A stretch of DNA of 64,000 nt from Podocnemis expansa (GCA_007922195.1 ML681971.1:20753856-20817855); one strand, 5' to 3'; counted from the first letter of the stretch, positions 10,449 through 23,955 are shown. Numbers and translations are program-made. Notes: generated by a model from the letters alone, not told the origin.

Positions 10449-13400
10449 CTATATACATCACTCACAGGTCTGCAGTAGTGTAGACCTGGATTTAGTGGTG
10501 GATACTTTAGTAAAATCATCTATTATTTAAGTTTTACAACCTTTATCTCTGTCTATTTACTAGCATAGTCAACCAGTCTAGCCCCAGTTAAAAGAAATGT
10601 CATGCTGCAACAGTAAACAAGTATGTTGTAGATCACATCTTTGGTTTTACTTTTAAAATGATGGTTTGTCCTGTAGAGTAAAGCCTGATAATTCAAAATA
10701 ATTCTCCCAACTCATCTTGAGAAATACAATGTGTATGTGCCAAAATAAACAGCCGCACAATAAGGACAAATTCCATATATTTGTCAGTAAATTTGAAAAT
10801 ACTGCTCAAATCTGAGAGGCAGGCTTAATTGTCTGTAACTCATTGTACTTACATTTCAAGTACTGTTACAGGAAATGCATAAAAATTTACTAAATGGTGA
10901 GAGATTTAACATATATTTAAATTAGACAGGCAGGGTAGCAATTCAGCGTCAGAGGAAGAATGACTGAGAGAATTTGTAGGTGTCACCCTCAAGTGTGAAC
11001 AAGCTGACAGCCCTTCTTACTCCTCCCCAGCTGACACTAAGGACTGATCTACATAGGGAAATTGATCGACAGGGTAATTATACAGCTGGGCAAATTCCCT
11101 GTGGAGACAACAAGCCCTAACTTTTATTATTTCAACTTTTGTCCCTATGTTAAAAGGACATCAGCCAAATCATTTTGCTATGTTTACAGCAGCGTGGAAA
11201 AAATGCTAACAATCACATCATATGTAATCCCACCATTATACCAGGAAGACTTTGTAGTACCTACTTTAACTATTTTGAAGCTTTAATTAGCTGAATACCT
11301 GTTAAGAACAAACTGTAAATAAATACCGTTGCATCTTAACTGACATGCTTATGGAATAGGTCAAGTGTTTTTTGTGAAACTAGCTATAGCAATTACAAAC
11401 TGCCAAAGTTTGTAAAATGTATGTAGAGTTTCTCCAGTTTTGCAAACATTCCACCATCATTTGATGGAATTTCTTTTACCATCTTGACTGTTTAACGAGC
11501 AAACATTGTAAATCAAAAGACAGAAGATTTAAGTTCAGAGGTTTCCATATTTGGAGGCAAAGGAGGCACATTAGATTAGGATGAAGGTCTAGATTGTGGC
11601 CTTTGATGCCTGCTCACATCTATGGAAGTCACCGGGAGCCATGAATGTGGTTCTGAATACAGAGCTTCACCCCTAAGAATCTTGCACTGGGATGTGAAAT
11701 AGAGAAGCTGGCAAACACCACCATCCTTAGAGGAAATGCAAGAATCTGAGAACAGAAACAAGCAACAAGGCAAACTATGCACCAGTTTGAGTTTGGTGTA
11801 CAACAGATCTTGGGGGGTGGAGGCATAGACAAATAGTTAAAATAACAAAACCCACAAAAATGGTGCAGCATGATCTTGTTGAACCATCCTCTGCCCTTCC
11901 ATGACAATGAAGGCTTCATGAATTTTTTATTTAAAAGGGGGAAATAAAATGCACTTTGATCCTAACCTCCCTAGTATAATTTTCTTCTGAAGAGCAAACG
12001 ATGTCTTTTGGTGGCTGTTTACAGGTAAACACCTACATGTTACACTCACAAGTGCTTTACAGATAGATTTATCTTAGTCTCTCTCTATGGAAATTCAGTT
12101 TTTACTCCTGTAAACATTTGTGCAATTTAATGTATGTGAGTATTTACATTAAACTCAATGTTTATGCATAAATGTTTTAGATTAGATGGGTCACATAAAA
12201 TTTCAGAATAAAAAAATCAATGAAGTTACAGCAAGGATAAATTTGAACCAGCATATTTACTAAGTATATTGCAAACCCTCAGAGTGGAAGTCATTTTTCT
12301 TGCTCTTGCCACTCATCTGCATTAGATTAACTATCTGAGTTTGGCTTTCTGCTTTGTAGAAACTGGAGAAGTTGGTCTTCTAACATAATCTGGAATTCCT
12401 ATACCTCACAGCTGATTGATATGGTTCTGGTTTTCAAAGCTGATAGTGTAGTTGAACATTGTGCGTGGAGATGAGATGTTTCTACTGGCAGAGTCTGGCT
12501 CCTTCAGGTACTGTACTACTGAAGAGATCTTAATCAGCTCTCCTCATTCCCGTCAGTTTTACTCAACAGATCTGTAACCACTTTCTCAAAAGCAGACAAG
12601 TTGCCAAATAACCTCAGGGAAGGACCATCTGACACTCATACAGAATTTTTTTTTTTAATCTTTTGTACTTTCTTGAGGCATCAGTAGCATACTGGGGACT
12701 ACACTTCTTTCAGCATCTTCTCTAGGATCAGGATGAATTAGATATTGTAGTTTCCCACTTTACACTGTTTGCACCACATGTACAGTATCCTGCATGTGAT
12801 GCCTGTTTTGCTTGTTGTGTATTAAACAAAAAGGTGTTTTAGATTTAAAAAAAACATTTTAGGAAGTCTTTTTTCAAGCTATTGTATACCTTGCAGCCAA
12901 ATCATTGGCCTGTTACAAATTGATCATGGGGGTAAGGTATTCTGTACCTGTGCTGAAAATAAATCTGTTCTTACATTTCAAAGACTAGTAAACAGTGGGG
13001 GTTTCTTTGTCTGCTACAGCAACCAGTGGGTGGCTGCTTTGTTAGGTTCAAAAAGTAAAATCTGTGGGCCTAGCCAGGGTCCTGAACTATCCTTACATAT
13101 GCACAACATATTTCTATTCAATAGCATTACTTCTGTTCAATCTGTCATTCAAAGATTTTAATGTGTTCCACATTTTATTATTTATTCATGATAAAAGTTG
13201 CAAACTTGCAATTACATTTTTGTTTGTACCTCATATTTTTACTTAGTTTTTCCTGGTTCTGCAAATCAACTAAGTACTTGTGTTATTTTACACATTCAAA
13301 TAATCCTCTATTAACCAAGCACTTATAGGAAAGGGCAGGTGGTATGATCCAACCAGAATAATGTTACTTATTAACCTTTGACCCTAATCCCGTTTGACTT

Positions 13401-14378
13401 TAAAATCATGGCTTTCGTGTAGCTTTGCCTCAGTTTAGTGTCTATGTAAACCAAAGCCTTTTTTCCCCCCCTTTGGAAGGGGCCATCAATGATGGATGTC
13501 CAATGTGAAATAAATAAGGCTTATTTTTAAGAGGTGCTGAGCCCTCCTAAATTTCCTTGACTACAACTGCTACAAATTAGGCCCAGTGTGCTCCAAGATG
13601 GGCATCCAAAATTAGTGGACATATCAGGGTTTGTTTTTTTTACTAATGAATATTGTGTTACAATTGCATGTGTTCTCTCAGGCGCACATGCGCTCATACA
13701 TATTATAGCTTGTTTTACTGTGATTTTGACTTCAGAATTCTAAATCATGCTTTCTGGATTTACTGTGAAAAAAATCAGTAAGTAATATGAATTAGGAATT
13801 ACTGTGAAATACTTCACTTTTTCATAATAGCTGGTAAGTCATGTTGCTGTTATAAACACCAGCTAAAGTAAGGGAGGATTTTGTTGGACTCAGCTTCATA
13901 GTAGAAAAAGAAACTGATCTAAATCTCACTGCAAAAGTATTGTCTGGCAAAAAAAAAGACACCACATTTTTTAGAGTGGTCTAAACAATGTCCTAAATGA
14001 ACACTTTTTCATTACTGATGACATTTGAAATAATACATGGGTCATAAAAAGAAAAATCAACACTAATAAATGTGACAGAGCCATGGTGTGTGATACACAA
14101 TCAGACAGCAAATGTTGACAGCATGGTGTGTCATTTATATGTGTTAAGTCCTGATCCCAAACCCATCCCAGTTACTAGGACACCTTCCACTGATTTCATT
14201 GGGCTTTGAATCTGATCTATAGTAAAATGCACTATTTTTTGTTTTATTTACATAAAATACTTGCTCCAAAATGTACCCATGGGATCTATATTAACAGCTG
14301 AAAAATATTGTTCCTTTTTCAAGAAAAACTAATTATCATATTGTGGAAAACCAGCCCCACTCTATGAAGCCAAGTTGG
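10449..14378. other. intergenic stretch, no gene seen
   Basis: AT-rich sequence without a convincing exon or long reading frame. It contains one small foldback element at 11041-11117. I see nothing else in it. Confidence 0.5.
11041..11117. mobile_element. very short foldback miniature with TAA duplication
   Basis: The left end GGACTGATCTACATAGGGAA and the inverse of the right end (GGGCTTGTTGTCTCC-ACAGGGAA) are clearly related. The unit is flanked by TAA at 11038-11040 and 11118-11120. A 3-bp TA-rich duplication suits Harbinger-type miniatures. At 77 bp it is mostly terminal repeat, so it is probably a deletion derivative. Confidence 0.5.
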
Positions 14379-14629
14379 CAGAGCCAGCCCAAGGCTTTTT
14401 GCCACCCTAGATCAACAGGAATTTTGGCACCCCCTCCAGCTGCGGGTCAGGAGAGGTGCCACCACTCTGGCTGCGGGTGGGGGTCTGGCCCCAGCCAGGG
14501 AGCAGTGCTGCGGGCAGCAGTCCAGCCATGCGTGGGGAGTGGAGCAGCCCCAGCCCAGCCCTTGGTGCTTCCTAATTGTTGGTGCCATAGGCAACCGCCT
14601 AGCTTGCCTCTATGGAAGGAGTGGCCCTG
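14379..14629. mobile_element. hAT-like miniature, GC-rich interior
   Basis: It begins CAGAGCCAGCCCAAGGCTTTTTGCC and ends GGAAGGAGTGGCCCTG, with the weak inverted terminus CAGRGCC. It interrupts AT-rich sequence. Internal phrases 'TTGGCACCCCCTCCAGC' and 'GGTGCCATAGGCAACCGCCT' resemble other turtle hAT miniatures. The target duplication is not clear. Overlapping reading frames in the interior are GC-rich shadows. Confidence 0.5.
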
Positions 14630-15382
14630 GTGTTGGACCCCAATGCATCTGCATTCCAAGGCTGCTCGTGGGCACACCAAGCTTCAACTGGATGTATTTG
14701 TTTGCATTGCAAATGTGTTCCAATAAACAGGATACAGGTGTTAGAACCAAGGTCTCCAGCTTCCAGCGCTGGCTATACCACTGACTTACTGTTCAGCCTT
14801 GACCAGACCACTACAAGTCACACCACCCTATTTTCCCCCAGCTGTAGATTGGAGATGAGAGATGTTTAATGGTACCTATTGCTGTGTGCTTTCTGTCTAA
14901 TAGCCAAAAAGCATTAGTGAAGTGTTCTCTTACAGTTACAAATAGTAGTATGTTTCACATGCCCTCCCTGTTTGTTCATTTAAATGAGATTGAGGCCCAC
15001 TACTTAATCAATCAAGTGGACAGCTGAGGAGAGATGGTGTTTGAAAGAATGCATTTAACAGAGTTATCCGCACCCAGGTTTGGCAGATGACAGCATGGAA
15101 GGAACCCCTCTACAAGCATATCTGGTTGGCATATACGGTGCAAGCCCCCACTCTGGGCTCCCTGTATTGTGTTCTCCTGTGTGGCAGGACCTTACAAAAT
15201 TCCCCTTCCTGCTTTCATTTGATCACTTCTGCAGAACACCACTGAAAGCTGCAAGACAAAAAAATAAATCATGTTGTCACACAAACCAAAAGAACGATCA
15301 TAGGAAAGTCTGCTGCTGTACATTTTAAAAGTGCATGAAAAGAGAGAATTATTTTTTTACAACTGATTGACAGCCCTTACAC

Positions 15383-15592
15383 CAGAGGTCTCAAACTCAA
15401 ATCACCACGAGGGCGGCATGAGGACTAATATAGGGCCGCATGAGGGCTAGTATGTTAGCTTGAGGGCCGCAGCACTGAAGCCTTTTCACACAACAATATT
15501 GCAAATATTGATAACAATGGTGTCATCGTGGGCCACAGGAAATAGCTTTAGGGGTAGCATGCTGCCCATGCGCTGCATGGTTGAGACCTCTA
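15383..15592. mobile_element. hAT miniature, 210 bp
   Basis: The ends are CAGAGGTCTCAAAC and GTTGAGACCTCTA, inverted. The flanking octamers CCTTACAC (15375-15382) and CCTTATAC (15593-15600) match at seven of eight positions, which identifies an hAT insertion. There is no coding capacity. The inner phrase 'GGGCCGCATGAGGGC' is repeated in part. Confidence 0.8.
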
Positions 15593-16247
15593 CCTTATAC
15601 AGTGCTATTTAGTTTCTTTTTTAATAGCAGGCCAAAAATATTCTGAGATCACATGACACTGAAATATGTAAAGCTTTTCTGCTGAAGGATTAAAGGAATA
15701 AGATGTACAGAGAAAAACAAACAAGATGGTCATCACTTCTAAGGTACCTTTAGTTACTTCATTCTGAACTTAATGCCACTGTCCTTTATTTAGTCTTCAT
15801 GATGGTGCCCTACTTAATGTAAGGTGCAGAACCAAGTTGTCAAGTACTGGTGTGGGCATCATAGCGTTTCTTTTCACTATTCCAATCATCCAGGGCCACA
15901 CTGTGCAACATCTTCCTTCATGAGTAGGCCTATTGATGAGTAAAGCTGCTTGCAGAATCTAGCACATTATTATGGAGGGGGCAGTTAGAGACAGCACAGG
16001 ACTGTTCCAAGGCCCACACCAATTGAAACTAATTCATTGTTCCCAGTGATGCACGGAGCCATGTCATTGATGACTGCTGATAAAACATGACAGATCAATT
16101 GTAATCGTTTACTGGTGAAGTCTGTTATTTATGCAGACATGCATCTATCTGTTGTTATTTTGTTCACACTAATGGTGCTATAAAGAATAAAGTGGTGGCA
16201 AGTCTACTGTTTGCATTTCCAACACTGACGCTTACTCTAGATGACTA

Positions 16248-16622
16248 TGTCTACATTACAGGGCTCAGTTAAGTCGACTTAATAAGGTCTACTTAAAGTC
16301 AAATTAGTGAGGCCACGTTGGATTAAGTCAACTTTATAAAGTCAACTTAAGCCAGGGGACCCATTTAAAGTTGATTAAATAAAGTCAACTTTAAATGGGT
16401 CTTCTGGCTTAAGTCGACTTTTTATAAAGTCAGCTTAATTGGTCCCACTACACTAAGTCGACTTTATTAGGTCGACTTTAATGGCCACATTGTGTTAAGT
16501 CAACTTAGTAAAGTCGGCTTAAACCTTACAGTTGACTTTAAGGGCAGAAGTTAAGTTGACTTAAGGAACTCCAAATGTGGCCAGGGCTCTGCTTAAGTTT
16601 ATTTAAGCCCATAGTGTAGACA
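16248..16622. mobile_element. foldback MITE packed with AAGTCGACTT-type palindromes
   Basis: The termini TGTCTACATTACAGGGCT and AGCCCATAGTGTAGACA are inverted repeats, flanked by TA (16246-16247 and 16623-16624). The 375-bp interior is almost entirely variants of the self-complementary decamer AAGTCGACTT, about a dozen copies, many with CG changed to CA or TG. The whole unit can fold on itself. The TA duplication would suit a Tc1/mariner-type or a 2-3-bp Harbinger-type target; I cannot decide which. Confidence 0.75.
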
Positions 16623-16624
16623 TA

Positions 16625-18407
16625 CATGCTGTTTGTCAGACTGCCTAAACCCACTAAAAACTATACAGTGCATGGAAAAGACAGATGTATCTCACTTGCA
16701 CAGAATACAGCCCACTTTCTTCTTGAAAACATGCATCAGTCAACACTGCTCCATTCCATAGGCCTGATTCTCCACTACTTTGAATTTGCCAGTCACTTTG
16801 CATAGATGTAATCCTTTGTGCAAAGTTGGTGCAAGATGCTGCTGAAAGCTAAATGGAGGAAGGCAGTGGATAGCAGGCCTTGTAGTTCTTGAAGATTCTA
16901 AATGTTATTCAAAACTGCCTTCATTTTAAAACCTTATATGGTGGGTGGGATCATACTGTATTGTATACAATACAGGAGCATAAGATAATATTCATATACT
17001 GCTAACAGCAGAAATTTGAATATCAGAAAGCATCTTTGGCTTTATAGATGTGTGCAGCTATGTGCATAAATGCTCTTTAGCATTCATGTACATCTCTTTT
17101 CACCCATTTATGCAAAAAACATGTAATGTATCAGAAGGAGCAAAGCATAGGATACTTGTGGATCACTCAATGACAAGATTGTCTATAAAGCACATACTCT
17201 GAGCTGGACTTTATGATGTGGGTGTTTACAAGTCCCCCACCCCCACCCCACTACACCATTCTGCAGCCTGCAACAGAGCACTGAAGAATGTAAATGCCCT
17301 GGTTATATTTTATTCATCAATCCTACTGATGCCATTAAGATGTCATAAATGCAGTGTTATGTTAATATATGCTAATTAGATTTTTTGACTATTCAAATAA
17401 ACATCCTGCTCTAATTAGTCGCATGGTTCCTAACATACAGAAGACAGTAAATATATTTAATACGCAGAAAATATAAAAAGCTACAGAACTAAAGCATCTT
17501 TGTTCTATTAAAAGGCCTTTTTCTTGAAGAATAAATTAGTTGAGACTTCATCTCAAACCTTTTTTTGTACAAAACTAGAAGCAAACCACCACATCTATTA
17601 ATAAAATTGAGTGGGGGGAAATAAGAGTATTTTCCTATAACTTAAACTGCTTGAGTAGGCAGGGTTGTGTTGTTTTGGAGCTAGTAATAAAAGCACTTTC
17701 AAGAATAAACAGACACGGTATGTAGTCAGTGAGGCTACGTGGAGGAACACAGATCTAGCTATCCTGTGTAGGAGTTTTCAGGATTGGAGCCTAACTCAGC
17801 TGGTCAGTGTGCCCTGAGGAGTATGGGACTATGGATCCAGTATGTGCCCAGGAAGGTTGGGAGAATCTAAGTGACCAGGTTACCTGTATCAAGGACCTGA
17901 TCCAAAACCAGCAAAAAGACTCTCATCGACTTGAGAGCATTCTGCTCAGACCCTAAAAAGCAATTGCCAGGGAGACATAGAACTTCTGTTTGTGATTAAA
18001 CTCATAATATGTTTAGTTATCAGTTTAGGATTTTATTCAGATGCATTGATAACATTTGTTTTAGAAGAACTGTGGGCTCCCTTTTCAAACATGGTCACCT
18101 AAGTTAGGATCGCAAATTCCTCATTTCAAAGCTCAAATTGGATAAAAGACTGAATCTACATACCTTTGTGACAATCACTCTCAAGGCAACAAGTGCATGC
18201 GTTGCCTCCTTGTGCAGCAGTCCCAGCAGATAGCTTACAAAAGTTCTATCCCTGACCATGCCCATATAGCAAACCATATACACACTCATCATTCTTGTGA
18301 CTGAGGATCAAGTGCAGGCCCTTCAGCATCAAAAACATATGCCTCTGCTATGTGAGCTAAAAAAATCTTTAGCTATGAGGCAAAAGAAGGTTGCAGAGTC
18401 ATTAAAG
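16625..18407. other. intergenic, AT-rich, no gene seen
   Basis: No exon or repeat family recognised. The stretch 17310-17430 is rich in TAAT and ATTA motifs and could be a homeodomain-type enhancer, but that is only a suggestion. Confidence 0.4.
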
Positions 18408-18524
18408 TAGGGTGACCAGCTATCAAGTTTGGGGGGAAAAAAAAAAGGAGACAGTGGGTGGGGAGTAATAGGCACCTATATGAGAAAAAGTCCAAAATAA
18501 AAATCAGGACATCTGGTCACCCTA
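18408..18524. mobile_element. short hAT miniature (TAGGGTGACCAG ends)
   Basis: TAGGGTGACCAG at 18408-18419 is matched by CTGGTCACCCTA at 18513-18524, a perfect 12-bp terminal inverted repeat. The 117-bp unit contains an A-run and no coding capacity. The flanking octamers do not match, so the duplication has decayed. Confidence 0.7.
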
Positions 18525-18946
18525 GTTAGTGTCCCAATTCAACAAGACAAGAATGAGCATAACTTTCAGCCCATGCATAATTTCATCGAAGTCAGTGGAA
18601 TTATGCTAAGCAACACTAATTTTGGAATCTGACCCAGACTGATTACACTATGCTCATTCTGCCTGGATTCTCTTCTCACTGTTCTCCCCTTCTCACTGCA
18701 AATCACCAAAATCTTCCACTTTGGGGTTTATAGAGACAGTGAGAGTGAATAGTACAAATCACAGAATATTTCCTTGTGCCAAAAGTGACCCCAGCAGCTT
18801 GCCTCCAGTGTTTCCTTTCATCCCTTCCTGGCAAACCCTTTCACTCAATTTTCATGTTGGGACAGCAAATAACTTACTCCAAACTAGGCCAGCAAAGGCC
18901 CTGATGCAGCAAGAAATTTTCATTCTCACCACAAACCATATAGTCA

Positions 18947-19529
18947 CAGCAGTTCCCAAACTGTGGTATACTGGCCCCTTCCAATAGTGAGCATCCAACT
19001 AATTAATATTGGAGAACATAGGCTCACCAATCTCTCTATTACAGCTGGGGCAGCCCAACCGTGGAGCCACTGGCAGCACTCAGCACCTGTCATTCTGCCC
19101 TCCTCCCCTCTGGACACACAGTGGTTGACTAGGAACCTCTCTGGTGCTTGTCCCAGCCCCAAGCACCATGGTGGCTGCTTATGGCCCACTCCTCCCCCCG
19201 CCCCATCCCTCTCCAAAGTGGGCCCAGCACCATGGCCAGGAGCTGCTCTGGCCCCAAGCACCATGGCAGTCACCCCCACCTCCCAGATTTCACCAGATAT
19301 CAACCAACTTTGCTCTCAAGGAAGCACATTCCAAGGAAGCACCAGAAATCTCAGCAGGGCTAAATTTATAATGTATTTGTTAGTATTTTGCAAGACAACA
19401 GCTGTTAATATCCATAGGTTTTAAGATGGTTTTCATACTAACACTATGCAAAAATTGGTGGTGGTACTACACCCATGGTGGCATTTTATGCTGGTGGTAT
19501 GAAATGTGGCAGAGTCTGGAGACCGCTGG
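18947..19529. mobile_element. hAT miniature, 583 bp (CAGCAGTTCCCAAACTG end)
   Basis: The left end CAGCAGTTCCCAAACTGTGG is a well-known type of hAT terminus. The right end is AGTCTGGAGACCGCTGG. The flanks TATAGTCA (18939-18946) and TATAATGA (19530-19537) agree at six of eight positions. The interior includes 'GCCCCAAGCACCATGGTGGC' twice in degenerate form. Open frames crossing it are not genes. Confidence 0.65.
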
Positions 19530-19643
19530 TATAATGAATCTAGGCAAATGAATTACATATCTTGCTATTTCTTTGAAAGATGGAAGGGGTTTTGTTTCCA
19601 TTTTGTTTTTAAAGAAATGGCTAATACACTATCAGAACCATTC

Positions 19644-20250
19644 TGAACATAAGAATGCCATGTTGGGTCACAACAATGATCCATCTAGCCCAGGAGCCTG
19701 TCTATGACAGTACCATATGCTTCAGAAGCAATGAACAGAGCAGGGCAATTTTGAGCGATCCATTTCCCTGTCACCCAGTCCCAGTTTCTGGGAGCTTGAG
19801 GGTTAGGACAACTAGAGTATGGGGTTGTCTATGGCCATCTTGGCTGATAGCCATTGATGGATCTAATTCTTTTTTTAACTCAGTTAAACTTTTGGCTTTT
19901 ACAACATCCCATAGCAACAAGTTGACTGTGTACCGGTGAAGCAGTACTTCCTTTTGTTTGTTTTAAACCTGTTGCCTATCGACTTACATAACACAATAAC
20001 TGGGAGGCAGTCAAGCTTTCCTATTCACTTTCTCCATACTATTCGTTATATTATAGACCTCTATCTTATGCCCCCCACCTTGGTCATTTCTAAGCTGAAG
20101 AGCCTCAGTCTTTTAAAGATCTTTTTTTGGAAGCTATTCCATGCCTCTAACCGTTTTTATTGCCTTTTGGCAATTCTAATATACATATTTTTTTGAGTTG
20201 GGACAACCAAAAATGCACGCAGTATTTAAAATTTGGGCATACCATGGATT
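19644..20250 (-). mobile_element. L3/CR1-type LINE, 3' fragment in antisense
   Basis: Phrases such as AACATAAGAATGCCATGTTGGG (in two parts), 'GCCATTGATGGATCTA', 'TTTTGTTTGTTTTAAACCTG', 'TATAGACCTCTATC' and 'GGGCATACCATGGATTT' match, as I remember it, the reverse complement of the 3' portion of a common turtle L3/CR1-clade LINE. It is heavily mutated and 5'-truncated, with no usable reading frame. Confidence 0.7.
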
Positions 20251-21904
20251 TTGCTCTTCAAAGTCACTGGGAAAAGTGAGGTTGCATGGAAGTGGCATTC
20301 ACCTTAACTATTTGTATGCATAATTACCCAGATGCATGCATGTCTGCAGTACAAAGGTCAATGGTTCGCATTCTTTGTTGCTCTACTCCTTATGTAGTCA
20401 CACCAGTGCAGCAAGCTACTAGCTTAAAATACATGGGTGTAAACAATTGCAGAAAGTGTAGAGCAGAGGTAAATCAAGTCTTTACACTGTAAGCTCTTCA
20501 CCATCAATACCATGTCTTCTTATGTGTCTGTCTGTAGAGCACTGAGCACAGCTTTGGACATCATAAATACAAAACATTGAGTCAACCATGATTTTTTCTG
20601 CCATGTTTTTCTCTAAGTTCAAATGATTTATTACTGCGTTATTTGTAAACAATAAGTCTGCCTACCATAATAGCTCTGACAAACCCCTAACCTTTGCCAT
20701 GGTAGGATTCTTAGAATGTTGTAATGCATCATACATAGCCAGTATCTAAACGAAAAAAGCAGCATGGAAACATTTTTTAAAAAGTGATTTTCAAATTCAG
20801 AATCTTTGCAGCAGGCCTATCAAGCCATCATAGCAGGGCACAACTATTGAGAAAGCAGCTTAAAACCAGCATGATTTCATAATGCTAATTTATAACACAA
20901 TGATTATTGAGAATGGCAGGACAACTGAAAGTAAATTCCTTCTTTTGGCTAGCCAGGTACCCAAGATAAAAATACATGGTGGGGACTAGACATATAGGAA
21001 ACATATCTGTGGCCTGATGCAGTTCTGCATTAACTCTAGCATTAATTACCTCCAGTTATATGTGGGTAAAACTGGAAAAATTTAATGGCAATTAAAGCTG
21101 AGAAAGTTCTTTCCATAGCAGCTCTGCCAGATACTTAAGGTGAAATTGTGCATAGTTATAGTAGTGTAACTATGAAGTACAGTAACTCCATAGTTACTCT
21201 GGATTTACATTTGTGTAACTGAAGACTCTGGTCCCTATTGTATTTCATAAAGAGAAGCTGCCAGGTTAAAAGTCAGAAACTGGATCTTCAGTTAGCATCA
21301 ATCAGTGGAACTCCATTGTGGTCAACGCCTGATTAGCTGAAGAATTGAAGTGATGCTTTCATTAAGGAAGTTCTCAGCTCGGTTACTGATGCTTTCCATC
21401 ATTACAGTGGAGCCATCTTCCATACCTAGTACATTATCATTATTATTATTATTTTTTACTAATTATGCTATTATCTTTATTACATTGTCTCTTGGAAAAT
21501 GAAGAATATGTGGTTTCTCAATCTACGCTATGTTGCATAGTTTGAGGAATAAGTGAAAGCAAACAAGAACTATTTCTGTTTAAATTAGCTTTTCCCCTAC
21601 AAACTCAAAAAAGCTTTACCTTCAGCTTCTTGCCATTAACATTTCCTTTAACAGATCTGAAATTATGACATTCCTCTCCCCACCTCAAGAGCATTTTTTT
21701 CTGCACATAAAACCAAACATGGGAAACTAAGCAATTTGCTAGAAAAGAGAACTACGAACAAAATTAAGAAAAGAATAGTAGCAGATAAAGAAATAGGAGA
21801 GAACTGAACAAAGAGAAATGTATAACACAAACTAGGGCCTACCCTACTGGCATGCATATAGGAGAAACTCTGCTTCCAGGATCCAAAGGGACAGCTGAGT
21901 TAAG
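20251..21904. other. intergenic, nothing recognised
   Basis: AT-rich DNA with an (ATT)n run near 21437-21452. No gene or repeat family recognised. Confidence 0.4.
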
Positions 21905-22060
21905 CTAGTGCAGCAAAATAAACCAGGAGTCTTGTGGGAGTTTGAAAGACTAACGAATTTATTCACTTTAAGAGCTCATGCGATAAATAAATTTGTTACT
22001 CTTTAAAGGTACCACAAGACCTTTATTTGTTCTGCTAACAGGAGTTAGTCTATTAAACTC
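21905..22060. mobile_element. Penelope-like inverted pair, decayed
   Basis: A minus-oriented piece (AAACCAGGAGTCTTGTGGGA ... GACTAACGAATTTATT, about 21918-21962) is followed by a plus-oriented piece (AGCTCATGCGATAAATAAAT ... GGTACCACAAGACC ... GTTAGTCTAT, about 21971-22055). The layout is the same as at 5080-5292, but the hammerhead-like core has been lost from the junction. Confidence 0.6.
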
Positions 22061-23865
22061 CATAGGACTGTTCATGTGAATAAAATTACTTAAGTGTCTT
22101 GTGGGGTTAAGCCTAAAAATAAGTGTCAGCTTCTACACTTCCTGTTATTGTTCTGTTTATGAACTTCACCTCCCCCCTCCAATGCTGCTGCAGAGAAAGA
22201 ACTTCCAATCTAATTCTGCTCTAACTTTCATTATATCGCTAACAGCATTGGAGATGCTCTTGATTTATGCCAAGAGAAGCAAGATCAGAAGCAGGCCCTA
22301 TGCTTTTCTGCATTGGCTAGGAACAACAAGAGAAAGTATTTGTTATACTCAATTGACTCTGAGCAGCACCCAAAATTAGCACTGCTCAAGTTTTCTTATG
22401 TCAACTTCATGCTGAGCATGTTTGGTTGGTAATGAGGATGGCCTTCAGGATGGTTCAGCAAATAAATATCTTAGTTTTTTGTTTCATGGGAAAGGTGAGG
22501 GAAATCATTTAAATCAACACCCATTTTTATGCATACCCAGATGCATCATTTGTAGTAATTAAATTATTCTTGACATAATATTAGTAAGGAGCTGTGCTTG
22601 CACATTTTAATGTAACTATTAGGCACACATAACAAGGCCCATTAGGCAGAAATGACAAGATGCGTCATTAAACAAGCCAGAAATCTCTCTATGCCCAGTA
22701 AATGCTTGCAAGCACATTCCTCCTAAAACCAACACTACCTCATACCAGCATGGTGACCCAGCAAGTCTGTACTCTTGGAAGTAGCTCTCGTCTGTAGGAA
22801 CCTACAGTCTGCATGCTACATAGCAGAATATTATTAAAACTGCCTTGCAAGCCGAGCACCAGCTAACATGTTCTGCCTGGTATTGTAACTTGCCACAGGG
22901 AAGACTATACTACTGGCAGCAATGGCTACTCATGTGCAGATACTTGTACCACTTGCATCTACCAGTACAAATGTTTCATATGATTCTTAAACATTCAGGA
23001 TGAATGAATGGAGAGCACTTTTTATCTACAGATCTCAAAGCACAAACACCATATTACAGGTGGGAAACAGATTAAGTGATAAACCCAAGTCCCAAAGATG
23101 GAGCCAATGGCAGAGTCAGGACTAGGACTCATGTCTCTGATTCCTACCCTAGTGATCTCTCCACCTGATCTCTGCACTGTGAATCGCTTGGCCTCCAAAT
23201 ACAGGCAATATGGAATCATGCAGAACTCTGCATTTTTCATGACACAGCATCAGCATGGTGGCCTTCTTCCATGCCTGTTGACTGTTCCTGCCAACTATTT
23301 TAATCCACACTTGGTGAGCTGGCTACTCAAAATATTAACTTGCACAGAGAATTTTTGCCATAGATTTCTGTTGCTTGTAGCCCCACTGCACATACTTTTA
23401 CTACAGCCATCCACATACAGTAGCGAAATTAAATGAAATATTTTAATGGCATTCTATTGAGGATTCTGTTTCTTGGTGGAATAGAATCACCAGTCCCAAG
23501 GAGTAATCTGCATTAAATATGCAGCTAGAATGGCCTTTTCTTTATTCTCTTTTTTTTCATGGCAATATCATTTCAGCAACAGAAATCTCACCACACTGGC
23601 TATCTAGTTTCTAGGGATCTGTTGTGGTTCTCAGGAAAGTCAAACTCACTTGGCCTTCAACTTCAAGCCTCACACTGCACCTAGAGCTGCAAGAGCTCCA
23701 AAGCCTCACTCTGCCTTGTGTTTTACTGCTTAAAAGTGTCACTAGTTCTTTGTTGCCATGCTCTAGTGTAATCAGCTGCTTCTAGGCTGAGCACTTTGGC
23801 TGAAAAATTGCACAGGGCCAGATTTTCAGAGGTTGCAGATCAGCATGCCTCCATTGAAATTAAAA
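22061..23865. other. intergenic, nothing recognised
   Basis: No gene, RNA gene or named repeat recognised. Short frames present are not supported by codon pattern or homology. Confidence 0.4.
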
Positions 23866-23955
23866 CAAACAAGGAGTCCTGTGACACTTAAAGACTAACA
23901 AACGTATTTATTGCATGCGCTTTCGTGGGAGAAAATCCCATTTCAGATGATGCTT
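23866..23955 (-). mobile_element. Penelope-like element end, minus orientation
   Basis: Contains AACAAGGAGTCCTGTGACAC, 'AGACTAACAAACGTATTTATTG' in two parts and GCTTTCGTGGGAG, the same terminal unit as at 5080 and 9335 in antisense. The hammerhead-like box is shortened: CTGAAAT replaces the expected CUGANGA. Confidence 0.65.
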
